A DNA stretch of 64,000 bases, from NCBI GenBank assembly GCA_965278985.1, contig OZ257131.1:124001-188000 (forward strand), in the 5' to 3' direction. The notes below the pieces were generated by a model. It saw only the letters and a list, made by a program, of their open reading frames with translations, ran no database searches and was not told the origin of the DNA. The position numbers and the translations under genes were made by a program. This document shows positions 8,041-16,974 of this stretch, piece by piece; position 1 is the first letter of the stretch; each line of letters starts with the position of its first letter. The DNA is from CAISIP01 sp965278985. Its GTDB lineage: Bacteria; Pseudomonadota; Gammaproteobacteria; Burkholderiales; Burkholderiaceae_C.

Positions 8041-10770
8041 TCAGGTGGCGGCCAGTGCGCGGCTGACGACTTCGCGCACATCGTTGCTCAGGTCGGGCTT
8101 GGCGGCGACGCGCGCGATGGCCTCGCGGGCCGCGCTGCGGTAGGGCTCGGAGAGCTTGGTCCAGCGGTCCAGGGCCCGTGCGAGGCGGGCGGCCACCTGC
8201 GGGTTGAAGGTGTCGAGTTCCAGCACGCGGTCGGCCCAGAACACGTACCCCGCCGCATCCGGGCGGTGGAAGGCGCCAGGATTGGCGCTGCAGTAGCTGA
8301 AGACCAGGCTGCGCGCCCGGTTGGGGTTGCGCATGTTGAAGTCGGGGTGCTTCATCAGCTGGCGCACCAGCGGCAGCACGTTGCCCGCGCGGTCGCTGGC
8401 GCCACCCTGCAGCGCGAACCACTTGTCCAGCACCAGGGCCTCGTTCTTGAACATCGCATGGAAGCGGCCGAGGGCCTCGCCTGCCAGCGGGTGCCCGCTG
8501 GCAACCAGCGCCGCCAGCGCATTGAAGCGGTCGGTCATGTTGCCGGCCTGCTTGAAACGCTCGTAGGTGATGCCGGGCCACGCATCCTTGCCCGGCTCTT
8601 CCCCCGAATGCACCGAAGCCAGGCACAGCATGGACAGGGCCATGCCCGACAGGGCGCGCTTGCCGGAGGACACCGGATCGGGCGCGTAGGCGCCCGTGTC
8701 CTTGTGCTGGTTCCACACCCACTCCCAATCGGCCTTGAGTGCATGTGCCAGCTGCAGCCGCATGGCGTCGCGCACGGTGTGGATGCGTTGCGGGTCCACG
8801 ACCTCCAGGTGCTCCGCGATGTAGGTCTCGGAGGGCAGGGTCAGCACCAGCTCCTTGAAGGCGGCATCCAGTGCGGGGTTGCGCAACACGCCGCGCAGGG
8901 CCGCGATGAAGTCCGCACCCAGCACCTCGCCCATGGGCGCGCGCTGCGTGTCGCGAATCGCCTGCAGGGCGCAGCGCAGCGCCAGGCGCTGGCCGGCCTC
9001 CCAGCGGTTGAAGGGGTCGCTGTCATGGGCGAGCAGGTGCAGCAGCTGCGTGTCGCTGTAGTCGAAGTGCAGCACCACCGGCGCGCTGAATCCGCGCAGG
9101 ATCGAGGGCACCGGCTCGGCATCCACGTCGGCGAAGGTCAGCGTCTCGGCGGCCTGGCTCAGCACGAAGGTGCGCTGGCTGGTGCCCGGCAGGCTCTCTT
9201 CGGCCAGGCGCAGTGGCAGGTCGCGGCCGTCCGGTCCGACCAGGCCGATGGCCAGGGGGATCACGAAGGGTTCCTTCTCCGCCTGTCCGGGAGTGGGCGC
9301 GCAGCTTTGCGAGAGTTGCAGCGTGTAGGTGCGGGCCGCGGCGTCGTACTGGCCGCTGGCATGCACCTGCGGCGTGCCGGCCTGGCTGTACCAGCGCTTG
9401 AACTGCGGCAGCAGCTGCGGCAGGTCGGAGTCGGGGTTGGCATCGGCCTGGGCCTGTGCGAAGTCGTCGCAGGTGACGGCGTGGCCATCGTGGCGCTCGA
9501 AGTACAGCTTCATGCCGCGGGCGAATCCATCGCGGCCCGCTAGCGTCTGGTACATGCGCACCACCTCCGCACCCTTCTCGTAGACGGTGACGGTGTAGAA
9601 GTTGTTGATCTCCACGTAGCTGTCGGGCCGCACGGGGTGCGCCATGGGGCCGGCGTCTTCGGGGAACTGCGCGGTGCGCAGCACGCGCACGTCCTCGATG
9701 CGCTTGACGGCGCGGGCCGAGGCCTCGGCGCACAGGTCCTGGCTGAACTCCTGGTCGCGGAAGACGGTGAGGCCTTCCTTCAGGCTCAGCTGGAACCAGT
9801 CGCGGCAGGTCACGCGGTTGCCGGTCCAGTTGTGGAAGTACTCGTGGCCCACCACCGACTCGATGTTGCCGTAGTCCACATCGGTCGCCGTGGCCTGGCT
9901 GGCCAGCACGTATTTGGTGTTGAAGATGTTGAGGCCCTTGTTCTCCATGGCGCCCATGTTGAAGTCGCTGGTGGCGACGATCATGAAGCGGTCCAGGTCC
10001 AGCGGCAGGCCGAAGCGGGCCTCGTCCCAGGCGATGGAGGCCATCAGCGAGTTCATCGCGTGTTCGGTCTTGTCCATGTCGCCGGGGCGCACGTAGACCT
10101 CCAGCAGGTGTTCGCTGCCGGAGCGCGCCACGATGCGTTGCTGCCGGCGCACCAGCTTGCCCGCCACCAGTGCGAACAGGTAGCAGGGCTTGCGGTGCGG
10201 GTCCACCCACTTGGCGTAGTGGCGGCCTTCGTTGCCGTCACCCTGCAGGTCGCCTTCCTCCACCAGGTTGCCGTTGGACAGCAACACGGGATACGCGGCC
10301 TTGTTGGCGCGCAGCGTGACGCTGTACATCGCCATCACATCGGGGCGGTCCAGGAAGTAGGTGATGCGGCGGAAGCCCTCGGCCTCGCACTGCGTGAAGA
10401 AGGATTCGTTGCTGACGTACAGGCCCATCAGCTTGGTGTTCTTGGCCGGTACGCAGGTGGTGAAGATCTCCAGCTCGAAGTCACCCTCGGCCGGCAGGTT
10501 CTCCAGCACCAGCTTGCCGCCCTCGAGCTTGAAGGATGCGCCCTGGCCGTTGACCAGCACGCGTGCGAGGTTCAGCTCCTCGCCGTCCAGGCGCAGCGCT
10601 TGCGCGGGCACGTCGGGGTTGCGGCGCAGGCGCATGCGGTTGAGCACGCGGGTCTTGCTCGGGTCCAGGTCGAAACACAGGTCGACGGTGTCAATCCAGT
10701 AGGCGGGTGGCTGGTAGTCGGCCCGCTGGATGGCGAGGGTCTGTCCGGCTTCGTCACGCATTGTCGGCAT
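8041..10770 (-). CDS. pepN: Aminopeptidase N (M1 family)
   Basis: Zinc metallo-aminopeptidase that removes N-terminal residues from peptides in the cytoplasm. 909 residues, slightly longer than E. coli PepN (870). The exopeptidase motif MGAMENKG and the zinc site HEYFHNW with the downstream glutamate in KEGLTVFRDQEF are present, followed by the Ig-like and helical C-terminal domains. The ATG at 10770 has GGAGAG five bases upstream and overlaps the end of the HAD gene by 17 bases; another ATG lies at 10761. The overlap suggests coupled translation with the HAD phosphatase. Confidence 0.96.
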   Translation of the reverse strand: MPTMRDEAGQTLAIQRADYQPPAYWIDTVDLCFDLDPSKTRVLNRMRLRRNPDVPAQALRLDGEELNLARVLVNGQGASFKLEGGKLVLENLPAEGDFELEIFTTCVPAKNTKLMGLYVSNESFFTQCEAEGFRRITYFLDRPDVMAMYSVTLRANKAAYPVLLSNGNLVEEGDLQGDGNEGRHYAKWVDPHRKPCYLFALVAGKLVRRQQRIVARSGSEHLLEVYVRPGDMDKTEHAMNSLMASIAWDEARFGLPLDLDRFMIVATSDFNMGAMENKGLNIFNTKYVLASQATATDVDYGNIESVVGHEYFHNWTGNRVTCRDWFQLSLKEGLTVFRDQEFSQDLCAEASARAVKRIEDVRVLRTAQFPEDAGPMAHPVRPDSYVEINNFYTVTVYEKGAEVVRMYQTLAGRDGFARGMKLYFERHDGHAVTCDDFAQAQADANPDSDLPQLLPQFKRWYSQAGTPQVHASGQYDAAARTYTLQLSQSCAPTPGQAEKEPFVIPLAIGLVGPDGRDLPLRLAEESLPGTSQRTFVLSQAAETLTFADVDAEPVPSILRGFSAPVVLHFDYSDTQLLHLLAHDSDPFNRWEAGQRLALRCALQAIRDTQRAPMGEVLGADFIAALRGVLRNPALDAAFKELVLTLPSETYIAEHLEVVDPQRIHTVRDAMRLQLAHALKADWEWVWNQHKDTGAYAPDPVSSGKRALSGMALSMLCLASVHSGEEPGKDAWPGITYERFKQAGNMTDRFNALAALVASGHPLAGEALGRFHAMFKNEALVLDKWFALQGGASDRAGNVLPLVRQLMKHPDFNMRNPNRARSLVFSYCSANPGAFHRPDAAGYVFWADRVLELDTFNPQVAARLARALDRWTKLSEPYRSAAREAIARVAAKPDLSNDVREVVSRALAAT

Positions 10771-11428
10771 GGAGTCTCTCCAGGAATTGGTTGGACAGGA
10801 GTTCGTGGTAGTCGCGGATGCTGGCGATCACGTGGGGGCCGGCGAGTTGCTCCGCCGTGTGGCTGCTGCACACGGCCACGGCGCGCATCCCGGCGCGGCG
10901 CGCGGCCTCGATGCCGAAGGGCGCGTCCTCGAAGACGATGCAGTGTTCGGGTGCCACGCCGATGCGGCGCGCGGCCTCCAGGAAGATTGCCGGCTCGGGC
11001 TTGCCGGGCAGGCCTTCGTCGCCACCCACCACCGCGTGCGGAGCAGTTTCCATCTGCAGGTGCGAGAAGGCGAAGGCGATGTTGTGCTTGTCCCCAGCCG
11101 TGCCCACACCCACTTTCAGGCCCTGACCGATGGCCTGGGCGCAGAAGGCCTTGAAGCCCGCCACCTCGGCGAAGTTCGGCGCGAAGAGCTCGCGGTAGAT
11201 CTGCTCCTTGTGGTGGATCAGCTTCCAGCTCTCTTCCTTGTCGATGGCGCGGCCGAACAGCACCTCCATGCATTCGGCGCCCGTGCGACCCGTGGTCTGG
11301 CGCAGCAGCTCGTCCACCTCGATCACCAGGCCGTGGTGTTCGGCGAAGGCCACCCAGCTCCTGGCATGGCTGGGCATGGAGTCGATCATGGTGCCGTCCA
11401 TGTCGAAGATGAGGCCGAGGGTCTGCAT
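10754..11428 (-). CDS. HAD-family phosphatase
   Basis: Haloacid-dehalogenase-type phosphatase or phosphomutase of 224 residues. Motif I is DMDGTMIDS, the motif II threonine is in VGVGTAGDK, and motif III/IV is KPEPAIFLEAA...VFEDAPFGIEAA. The alpha-helical cap after motif I places it among the phosphoglycolate phosphatase/beta-phosphoglucomutase-like enzymes; the substrate cannot be told. Its ATG overlaps the prfB stop by one base (TGATG), so translation is probably coupled. An in-frame extension into prfB is a shadow. Confidence 0.9.
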   Translation of the reverse strand: MQTLGLIFDMDGTMIDSMPSHARSWVAFAEHHGLVIEVDELLRQTTGRTGAECMEVLFGRAIDKEESWKLIHHKEQIYRELFAPNFAEVAGFKAFCAQAIGQGLKVGVGTAGDKHNIAFAFSHLQMETAPHAVVGGDEGLPGKPEPAIFLEAARRIGVAPEHCIVFEDAPFGIEAARRAGMRAVAVCSSHTAEQLAGPHVIASIRDYHELLSNQFLERLHADNA

Positions 11429-12532
11429 CACACGCCCTGCTTCAGCGAGGCTTCGATGAACACATCCAGGTCGCCATCGAGCACCTTCTGCGTGGCCGAG
11501 ACTTCCACGTTGGTGCGCAGGTCCTTGATGCGGCTGTTGTCCAGCACGTAGCTGCGGATCTGGTGGCCCCAGCCCACGTCGGTCTTGGCGTCTTCCAGCT
11601 TCTGCTGCGCTTCCTGCTGCTTGCGCAGTTCGAAGTCGTACAGGCGCGAACGCAGGCGTTTCCATGCCACGTCGCGGTTGCTGTGCTGGCTGCGGCCGTC
11701 CTGGCACTGCACCACGATGCCGGTCGGGATGTGCGTGAGGCGCACGGCCGAGTCCGTCTTGTTGATGTGCTGGCCGCCCGCGCCCGAGGCGCGAAAGGTG
11801 TCCACGCGCACGTCGGACGGGTTGATCTCGATCTCGATGGAGTCGTCGATCTCCGGGTAGACGAAGATGCTGGCGAAGCTCGTGTGGCGGCCGCCCGAGG
11901 AATCGAAGGGCGACTTGCGCACCAGGCGGTGCACGCCGGTCTCGGTGCGCAGCAGGCCGAAGGCGTATTCACCCTCGATCTTGATCGTGGCGCCCTTGAT
12001 GCCGGCGGTGTCACCGGGGGTCTCGTCCTCGATCTGCGTGCTGAAGCCCTTGCGCTCGGCGTATTTCAGGTACTGGCGCAGCAGCATGCTGGCCCAGTCG
12101 CAGGCCTCGGTGCCACCGGCGCCGGCCTGGATGTCCAGGAAGCAGTTCAGCGGATCGGCCGGGTTGTTGAACATCCGGCGGAACTCCAACTGCTGGATTT
12201 CCCGCTCGATATTGGCACCCTCGTCGGCGATGTGCTGCAGGCTCTCGATGTCGCCCTCTTCCTTGCTCATCGCGTAGAGCTCGCCGTTGTCGGCCAGTTC
12301 GGATTGCAGGCGCTGCAGCACCTCGACGACGCCGTCCAGCGCCTTCTTTTCCTTGCCCAGCTCCTGGGCGCGCTTGGGGTCGTTCCAGACGCTCGGGTCT
12401 TCGAGCGCTGCGTTGACGACCCTCAGCCGGTCAGCCTTGGCATCGAAGTCAAAGATACCTCCGTAAATCTTCGGTGCGTGCGGCCATGTTCGTGAGTTGG
12501 CTGCCGATCTGGTTGATGCGTTCTGCGTCCAT
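11428..12532 (-). CDS. prfB: Peptide chain release factor 2, with programmed +1 frameshift
   Basis: Recognises UGA and UAA stop codons and triggers peptide release on the ribosome. The first 27 codons (MDAERINQ to LRRYL) end at an in-frame TGA at 12451-12449; skipping the T at 12451 continues as DFDAKADRL and gives a 367-residue protein, the usual RF2 length. The GGQ motif (ASGAGGQHINKTDSAVR) and the SPF tripeptide of the stop-codon reader (RKSPFDSSG) are present. Low RF2 allows the shift and so raises RF2, a known autoregulation. It heads the prfB-HAD-pepN-fbp series. Confidence 0.97.
12449..12466 (-). other. prfB: RF2 programmed frameshift site
   Basis: On the minus strand the bases read CGGAGGTATCTTTGAC: a Shine-Dalgarno-like GGAGG three bases before CTT, then the slippery CTT-T and an in-frame UGA followed by C. 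This is the layout of the E. coli site apart from CGGAGG in place of AGGGGG. Confidence 0.93.
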
Positions 12533-12608
12533 GGTGTGTGTCCTGGTGGGTGGGCTCTGAAGAGCGATGGCTGATTTTCTCACGCCGCGCACGCCGGCCA
12601 CGGACCGA

Positions 12609-13538
12609 TCACCCCAGGAAATCCTCCAGCAAGCGCGCGACCTGCTCCGGCTGGTCGTGGTGCAGCATGTGGCCTGCGTCCGGCACGAGTGCGATGCGAT
12701 GGTCGGGCACGGCACGCAGCCGCTCGTGGTACTGGGCCATCGTGTAGCGCGTGCCGTGCCAGGCCGGCAGGCCGTTGTCGGAGGCTTCGACGGCGAGCAG
12801 CGGCGCGGTGATGGCGGCATACAGGGCCAGCAGCTCGTCCAGGCGTGCCAAGTCGGGGTTGATGATCTTGTGGGCAGTGTCGCCCAGGATTTCCCAGCGT
12901 CCCGGCGCCTTCTCGGCCGCCCACTGGGTGGCCAGCCAGGCGGCCTTGCCCTGGCCCGCGGCGTCGCGCTGCAGCCGTGGATTGGTGCGCATGAGCCGCT
13001 GGGCCACGCCCTCCACGTCGGCGTAGGGCTTCAGGCGGATGTCTCCCCGGTGGAATTCCTTGAGTTCGTCGAACCAGCGCCGCAGGCGTTTGGGCACTTC
13101 GCTGCCTTGGTATTCGGGCATGCCGAAGCCCTCCAGGTTGACCAGCCTGCGTATGCGCTCGGGGCGCACACCGGCGTACTGCATGACCACGTGTCCACCC
13201 ATGCTGTGGCCCACCAGGTCCACAGGCTGGTCGCCGGCATAGTGGTCCAGCAGGAAATCCAGGTCGGCCAGGTAGTCGGGGAACCAGTAGCAGTCCACGG
13301 GGTTGCCGGTGGTCAGGCCATAGCCCCGCCAGTCGGGCGCGATGATGTGGCGACCCTGGGCGAAGCCCTCGGTGAATGCGTCCACCACGAACTGGTACGA
13401 CGCCGACACGTCCATCCAGCCATGCACCAGCACCAGCGGGGCCTGCCCGGGCCGGGCCTGGCCCCATTCGCGCACGTGGTAGTGCAGGTTGCGAAGGGGC
13501 ACATGCGTGCTGCGCGAGGGTCGGAGAGGCTGGTACAT
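12609..13538 (-). CDS. Alpha/beta hydrolase
   Basis: Serine-type alpha/beta-fold hydrolase of 309 residues, cytoplasmic, substrate unknown. The oxyanion-hole strand LVLVHGWMD, the nucleophile elbow GHSMGGH and the C-terminal histidine in VPDAGHMLHHDQPE are visible, and the cap domain lies between strands 6 and 7. The overall style is that of small ester or lactone hydrolases. It stands alone, divergent from the Tas-like reductase across 99 bases and 76 bases upstream of prfB on the same strand. Confidence 0.87.
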   Translation of the reverse strand: MYQPLRPSRSTHVPLRNLHYHVREWGQARPGQAPLVLVHGWMDVSASYQFVVDAFTEGFAQGRHIIAPDWRGYGLTTGNPVDCYWFPDYLADLDFLLDHYAGDQPVDLVGHSMGGHVVMQYAGVRPERIRRLVNLEGFGMPEYQGSEVPKRLRRWFDELKEFHRGDIRLKPYADVEGVAQRLMRTNPRLQRDAAGQGKAAWLATQWAAEKAPGRWEILGDTAHKIINPDLARLDELLALYAAITAPLLAVEASDNGLPAWHGTRYTMAQYHERLRAVPDHRIALVPDAGHMLHHDQPEQVARLLEDFLG

Positions 13539-13637
13539 CCGGGCATGGTAGCGAGCGGGCGGGAGACGGGCCGTCCGGCCGGCGACACGAAAACTGCGAA
13601 ACTCCGCGCTCCGTTGGCCCTTGAACTTCTACCCTCC

Positions 13638-14702
13638 ATGCACACCGTACCCCTGGGCCGCAGCGGCCTGCACGTGACCCCCCTATGCCTGGGCACCATG
13701 ACCTTCGGCGAGCAGGTCGATGGCCCCACCGCCCACGGCATCCTGGACCGCGCGCTGGCGCTGGGCATTAACTTCATCGACACGGCCGAGATGTATGCCG
13801 TGCCCTCCCGCGCCGAAACCTACGGCGCAACCGAAACGATCCTCGGCGAGTGGTTCGCCGCGCGTCCGGGCGCACGCCAGCGCGTGGTGCTGGCCACCAA
13901 GGCCGCCGGGCCGCCGCGTGGCATGCCCTGGATCCGCCAGGGCCGTGACCTGTTCCAGGCCAGCGACATCATCGAGTCCTGCGAGGCCAGCCTCAAGCGC
14001 CTGCGCACGGACGTGATCGACCTCTACCAGCTGCATTGGCCGGCGCGCAACCTGCCGTCCTTCGGCACGCGGTACTTCGATCCCACCAAGGAGAAGCCGG
14101 GCCCCAGCATCGAGGAGCAGCTTCGGGCGATGGACAGCCTGGTGCGCGCCGGCAAGGTGCGCGCCATCGGTCTGTCGAACGAGACACCCTACGGCGTGCA
14201 CGAGTTCGTGCGGCTGGCCGAGCAGCATGGCCTGGCACGCGTGGTCACGGTGCAGAACGCCTATTGCCTGGTGAACCGGCAGGTCGAGGAGGCGTTGGAC
14301 GAGAGCCTGCACAGGCTGGAAGTGTCCCTGCTGGCCTACTCGCCGCTGGGCTTCGGCTTGCTCACCGGCAAGTACGATGCCGCGGGCTTCAGCGGCCCGG
14401 AGGCGCCTACGGCCGGACGCATCGCGCGCTACGAGTCGGTTCGCAACGGCCGCTGGGGCCGTGCCACGGCGCTGGAGGCCGCTCGCCGCTACAACGCGCT
14501 GGCGCGCGACAACGGCTTGACGCCGGTTCAGCTGGCCCTGGCTTTCTGCCGCCACAAGTGGCAGGTCGCCAGCACCATCGTGGGCGTGACCAGCGTGGCG
14601 CAGCTGGAGGAGGACGTGGCGGCATTCGACACGCCCCTGTCGCCCGCGCTGTTGCAGCAGGTCGACGCGCTGCACCAGCAGCTGGGCAACCCGGCCCAGT
14701 AG
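13638..14702 (+). CDS. tas: Tas-like NADP(H)-dependent aldo-keto reductase
   Basis: Aldo/keto reductase of 354 residues resembling E. coli Tas, which reduces carbonyl compounds with NADPH in the cytoplasm. The N-terminal LGTMTFGEQVDG, the catalytic Asp/Tyr segment FIDTAEMYAVPSRAET, and the lysine in VLATKAAGP are present; the C-terminal NADP-binding part (STIVGVTSVAQLEEDV) is intact. The start at 13638 matches the family N-terminus; the long upstream extension of the frame is antisense to the hydrolase. Substrate range is unknown. Confidence 0.9.
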   Translation: MHTVPLGRSGLHVTPLCLGTMTFGEQVDGPTAHGILDRALALGINFIDTAEMYAVPSRAETYGATETILGEWFAARPGARQRVVLATKAAGPPRGMPWIRQGRDLFQASDIIESCEASLKRLRTDVIDLYQLHWPARNLPSFGTRYFDPTKEKPGPSIEEQLRAMDSLVRAGKVRAIGLSNETPYGVHEFVRLAEQHGLARVVTVQNAYCLVNRQVEEALDESLHRLEVSLLAYSPLGFGLLTGKYDAAGFSGPEAPTAGRIARYESVRNGRWGRATALEAARRYNALARDNGLTPVQLALAFCRHKWQVASTIVGVTSVAQLEEDVAAFDTPLSPALLQQVDALHQQLGNPAQ

Positions 14703-14720
14703 CCGCTCGCGCACGCGCCC

Positions 14721-15206
14721 ATGGCCAGGCATGTCTCCGAGACCCCCGCCACGCGGTTTCTGCGCGCGCAGAAAGTGGGGTTCCAGGAGCACAGCTACGA
14801 ATACGTCGAGCACGGCGGCGCCCAGCGCGGCGCCGCCGAGCTGGGCTGGGACCCTTTCGCCGTGGTCAAGACGCTGGTGATGCAGGACGAGCGCGCGCGT
14901 CCGCTGGTGGTGCTGATGCATGGCAACCGCACCGTGAGCACCAAGAACCTCGCGCGCCAGATCGGCGCCAAGTCGGTGGAACCCTGCAAGCCCGACGTGG
15001 CCAACCGCCACAGCGGCTACCTGGTGGGTGGCACTTCGCCCTTCGCCACGCGCCGCGAGATGCCGGTGTACGTGGAGCGCAGCATCCTCGCGCTGCCCCG
15101 CATCCTCATCAACGGCGGGCGGCGGGGCTACCTGCTGGAAATCGCGCCGTCCGAAGTCGCGCGCCTGCTGGGCGCCCAGCCGGTGGACTGCGCGCTGGCA
15201 GAATGA
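14721..15206 (+). CDS. YbaK/EbsC-family Cys-tRNA(Pro) deacylase
   Basis: Editing-domain protein of 161 residues that hydrolyses mischarged Cys-tRNA(Pro) in trans. The family core is visible: TRFLRAQKVGF at the start, the central lysine region VVKTLVMQD, the GTSPFATRREMPVYVE motif and the C-terminal NGGRRGYLLEI. It begins 18 bases after the Tas-like gene and 105 bases before plsY, so the three may form one transcript. YbaK rather than ProX specificity is by similarity only. Confidence 0.9.
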   Translation: MARHVSETPATRFLRAQKVGFQEHSYEYVEHGGAQRGAAELGWDPFAVVKTLVMQDERARPLVVLMHGNRTVSTKNLARQIGAKSVEPCKPDVANRHSGYLVGGTSPFATRREMPVYVERSILALPRILINGGRRGYLLEIAPSEVARLLGAQPVDCALAE

Positions 15207-15311
15207 GCACCGCCGGGCCGCCCCGAGGTGCCTGGCGCCGCGGCGCGCAGCGCGCAGCTATTCCCTCCGCCCTCTGACAACACCATGCAGCGCCCCGGCG
15301 CTGGAGACAAC

Positions 15312-15953
15312 ATGCCTCCCTCTTCGTCTGCCTTGCTTCCCGTGCTGGCCACGCTCGTCGCCTACCTGCTCGGGTCGCTGTCCTTCGCCGTGATCGTCAG
15401 CCGCCTGATGGGCCTGAGCGACCCCCGCAGCTACGGCAGCAAGAATCCGGGCGCGACCAATGTGCTGCGCTCCGGCAGCAAGGCCGCGGCGGCTGTGACC
15501 CTGCTGCTCGATGGCGTCAAGGGTTTCCTGCCGGTGCTGCTGGTGCGCCTCTACGGGCAGCCCTACGGCATGGAGGAGGGCACCGTGGCGATGGTGGGCC
15601 TGGCGGCCTTCCTCGGTCACCTGTTCCCGGTGTTCTTCCGCTTCCAGGGCGGCAAGGGCGTGGCGACGGCGCTCGGCGTGTTCCTGGGCATCCACTGGAT
15701 CCTGGGGCTGGCCGTGATCGCCACCTGGATCATCATCGCCTGGTTCTTCCGCTACTCGTCGCTGGCATCGCTCGTGTCTGCGGTGTTCGCGCCGGTGTAC
15801 TACCTCTTCGGCGCGGGCGTGGCCTGGTACACGGACAAGAGCATCGTGCTGGCACTGGTGGTGATGACGGTGCTGCTGTTCTGGCGCCATGCGCAGAACA
15901 TCAACCGGCTGGTGAAGGGAACGGAGTCGCGGCTGGGTGCCAAGAAGGCCTGA
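15312..15953 (+). CDS. plsY: Glycerol-3-phosphate acyltransferase PlsY
   Basis: Inner-membrane enzyme that acylates glycerol-3-phosphate from acyl-phosphate, the first step of phospholipid synthesis. 213 residues with five hydrophobic helices. The conserved motifs are GSLSFAVIVSR, the SYGSKNPGATNVLR loop and the GHLFPVFFRFQGGKGVAT loop. The start at 15312 is preceded by GGAG at five bases; an ATG at 15285 would add nine residues with no better ribosome binding site. Confidence 0.96.
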   Translation: MPPSSSALLPVLATLVAYLLGSLSFAVIVSRLMGLSDPRSYGSKNPGATNVLRSGSKAAAAVTLLLDGVKGFLPVLLVRLYGQPYGMEEGTVAMVGLAAFLGHLFPVFFRFQGGKGVATALGVFLGIHWILGLAVIATWIIIAWFFRYSSLASLVSAVFAPVYYLFGAGVAWYTDKSIVLALVVMTVLLFWRHAQNINRLVKGTESRLGAKKA

Positions 15954-15965
15954 CGGGGGCTTGCG

Positions 15966-16946
15966 TCAGGCCTGCTCCGCGGCGTAGGCGCCCAGCTGCA
16001 GCACCAGGTGGTGGTTCAGCGGGATGCGCACCGCGGTGGCCGTGAGGGCCGCGCGGATCTGCGGGCTGCCTTGCGCCGTGCGGTGCAGCCGGGGCTGTGG
16101 CAGGGGTTCGCCGATCTCGTCCAGCACGATCGCCACATGCGGGTGGTTGGGCTTCGGGCTGCGGCGCATCACCACGGCGATGTCGCCGCTGTCCATGCGC
16201 ACGAAGGTGCCGGGCGGGCACAGGCCCACGATGCGCACCAGGGTCTGGCCGATCTCGTCACGGCTTTCCGCCGTCTCTCCGATGATGGATTGCAGCGAGT
16301 CGGTGGCACTGCGGCCCGCGCGGGTCTTGCGGGGACTGATCATCGCGGCATAACGGTCGACCACGCGGATGATGCGGGCCAGCCGCACGGCCGGTGGCGC
16401 CTTCATCAGCTCGAGGCCATCGGAGCGCTCGTCGTGGTGGCCGGAGACCACGCCCAGCCACAGGTCGTCGTCGACGCCGATGTTGGCCAGCATCATGCTG
16501 CCCTTGACCGGATGGGCGCGGATCGCGTCCTGTTGCTGCGCAGAAGGGCGCTCCACCTGGTTCGCGAGATGGTCCTGCAGCGCCGTCATCGCGATGTTCA
16601 TCGTGAAGGCCGCGTGGATCAGGCTGTCGCGCTCCTCCTGGGGCAGCTGCATGTCGCTGGCAATCAGGTGGCCCAGCACCGCGCACACCAGTGCGTGGGA
16701 AGCGCTGTAGCCTACCGCGGAGTTGGTGGCCAGCTGGAACAGCAGGTACAGGCCGACGTCGGTGTCGCGCTGCAGCAGGGCCTGCATCCAGCGGCTGTAT
16801 TGCCACACACGCTGCTCGAACTCCTGCACGCTGCCGGGGCTGCCCAGCAGGATGCCGAGGCCCGCCTCGAGGTCGGACCACAGGCCCAGCAGATCCTCGT
16901 ACTCCGTCTCGTTCTGGACGTTGATGACCGTGGTGGAGGTGTTCAA
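15966..16946 (-). CDS. Degenerate HD-GYP-like domain protein
   Basis: 326 residues with the outline of an HD-GYP cyclic-di-GMP phosphodiesterase. The HPVKGSMMLANIG stretch and VSGHHDERSDG match the HP..G..ML and HHE..DG blocks. The metal-binding His-Asp pair is replaced (IHAAFTMNIAMTA where AALLHDIGK is expected), and GYP is replaced by LEL. The protein probably lacks full phosphodiesterase activity and may act as a sensor, binding protein or scaffold. The C-terminal 70 residues are variable and may form a separate small domain. No membrane segment or receiver domain is present. It is convergent with plsY and upstream of the protease gene. Confidence 0.75.
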   Translation of the reverse strand: MNTSTTVINVQNETEYEDLLGLWSDLEAGLGILLGSPGSVQEFEQRVWQYSRWMQALLQRDTDVGLYLLFQLATNSAVGYSASHALVCAVLGHLIASDMQLPQEERDSLIHAAFTMNIAMTALQDHLANQVERPSAQQQDAIRAHPVKGSMMLANIGVDDDLWLGVVSGHHDERSDGLELMKAPPAVRLARIIRVVDRYAAMISPRKTRAGRSATDSLQSIIGETAESRDEIGQTLVRIVGLCPPGTFVRMDSGDIAVVMRRSPKPNHPHVAIVLDEIGEPLPQPRLHRTAQGSPQIRAALTATAVRIPLNHHLVLQLGAYAAEQA

Positions 16947-16974
16947 GGCGCGTGCTCGCGGGCGTGAGGGGCTC

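Noticed and set aside
7078..9543. 821-codon open frame on the plus strand opposite fbp and pepN
   Set aside because: Shadow caused by high GC at third positions; composition is His/Gly/Arg/Ala-rich and the opposite strand codes for clear enzymes.
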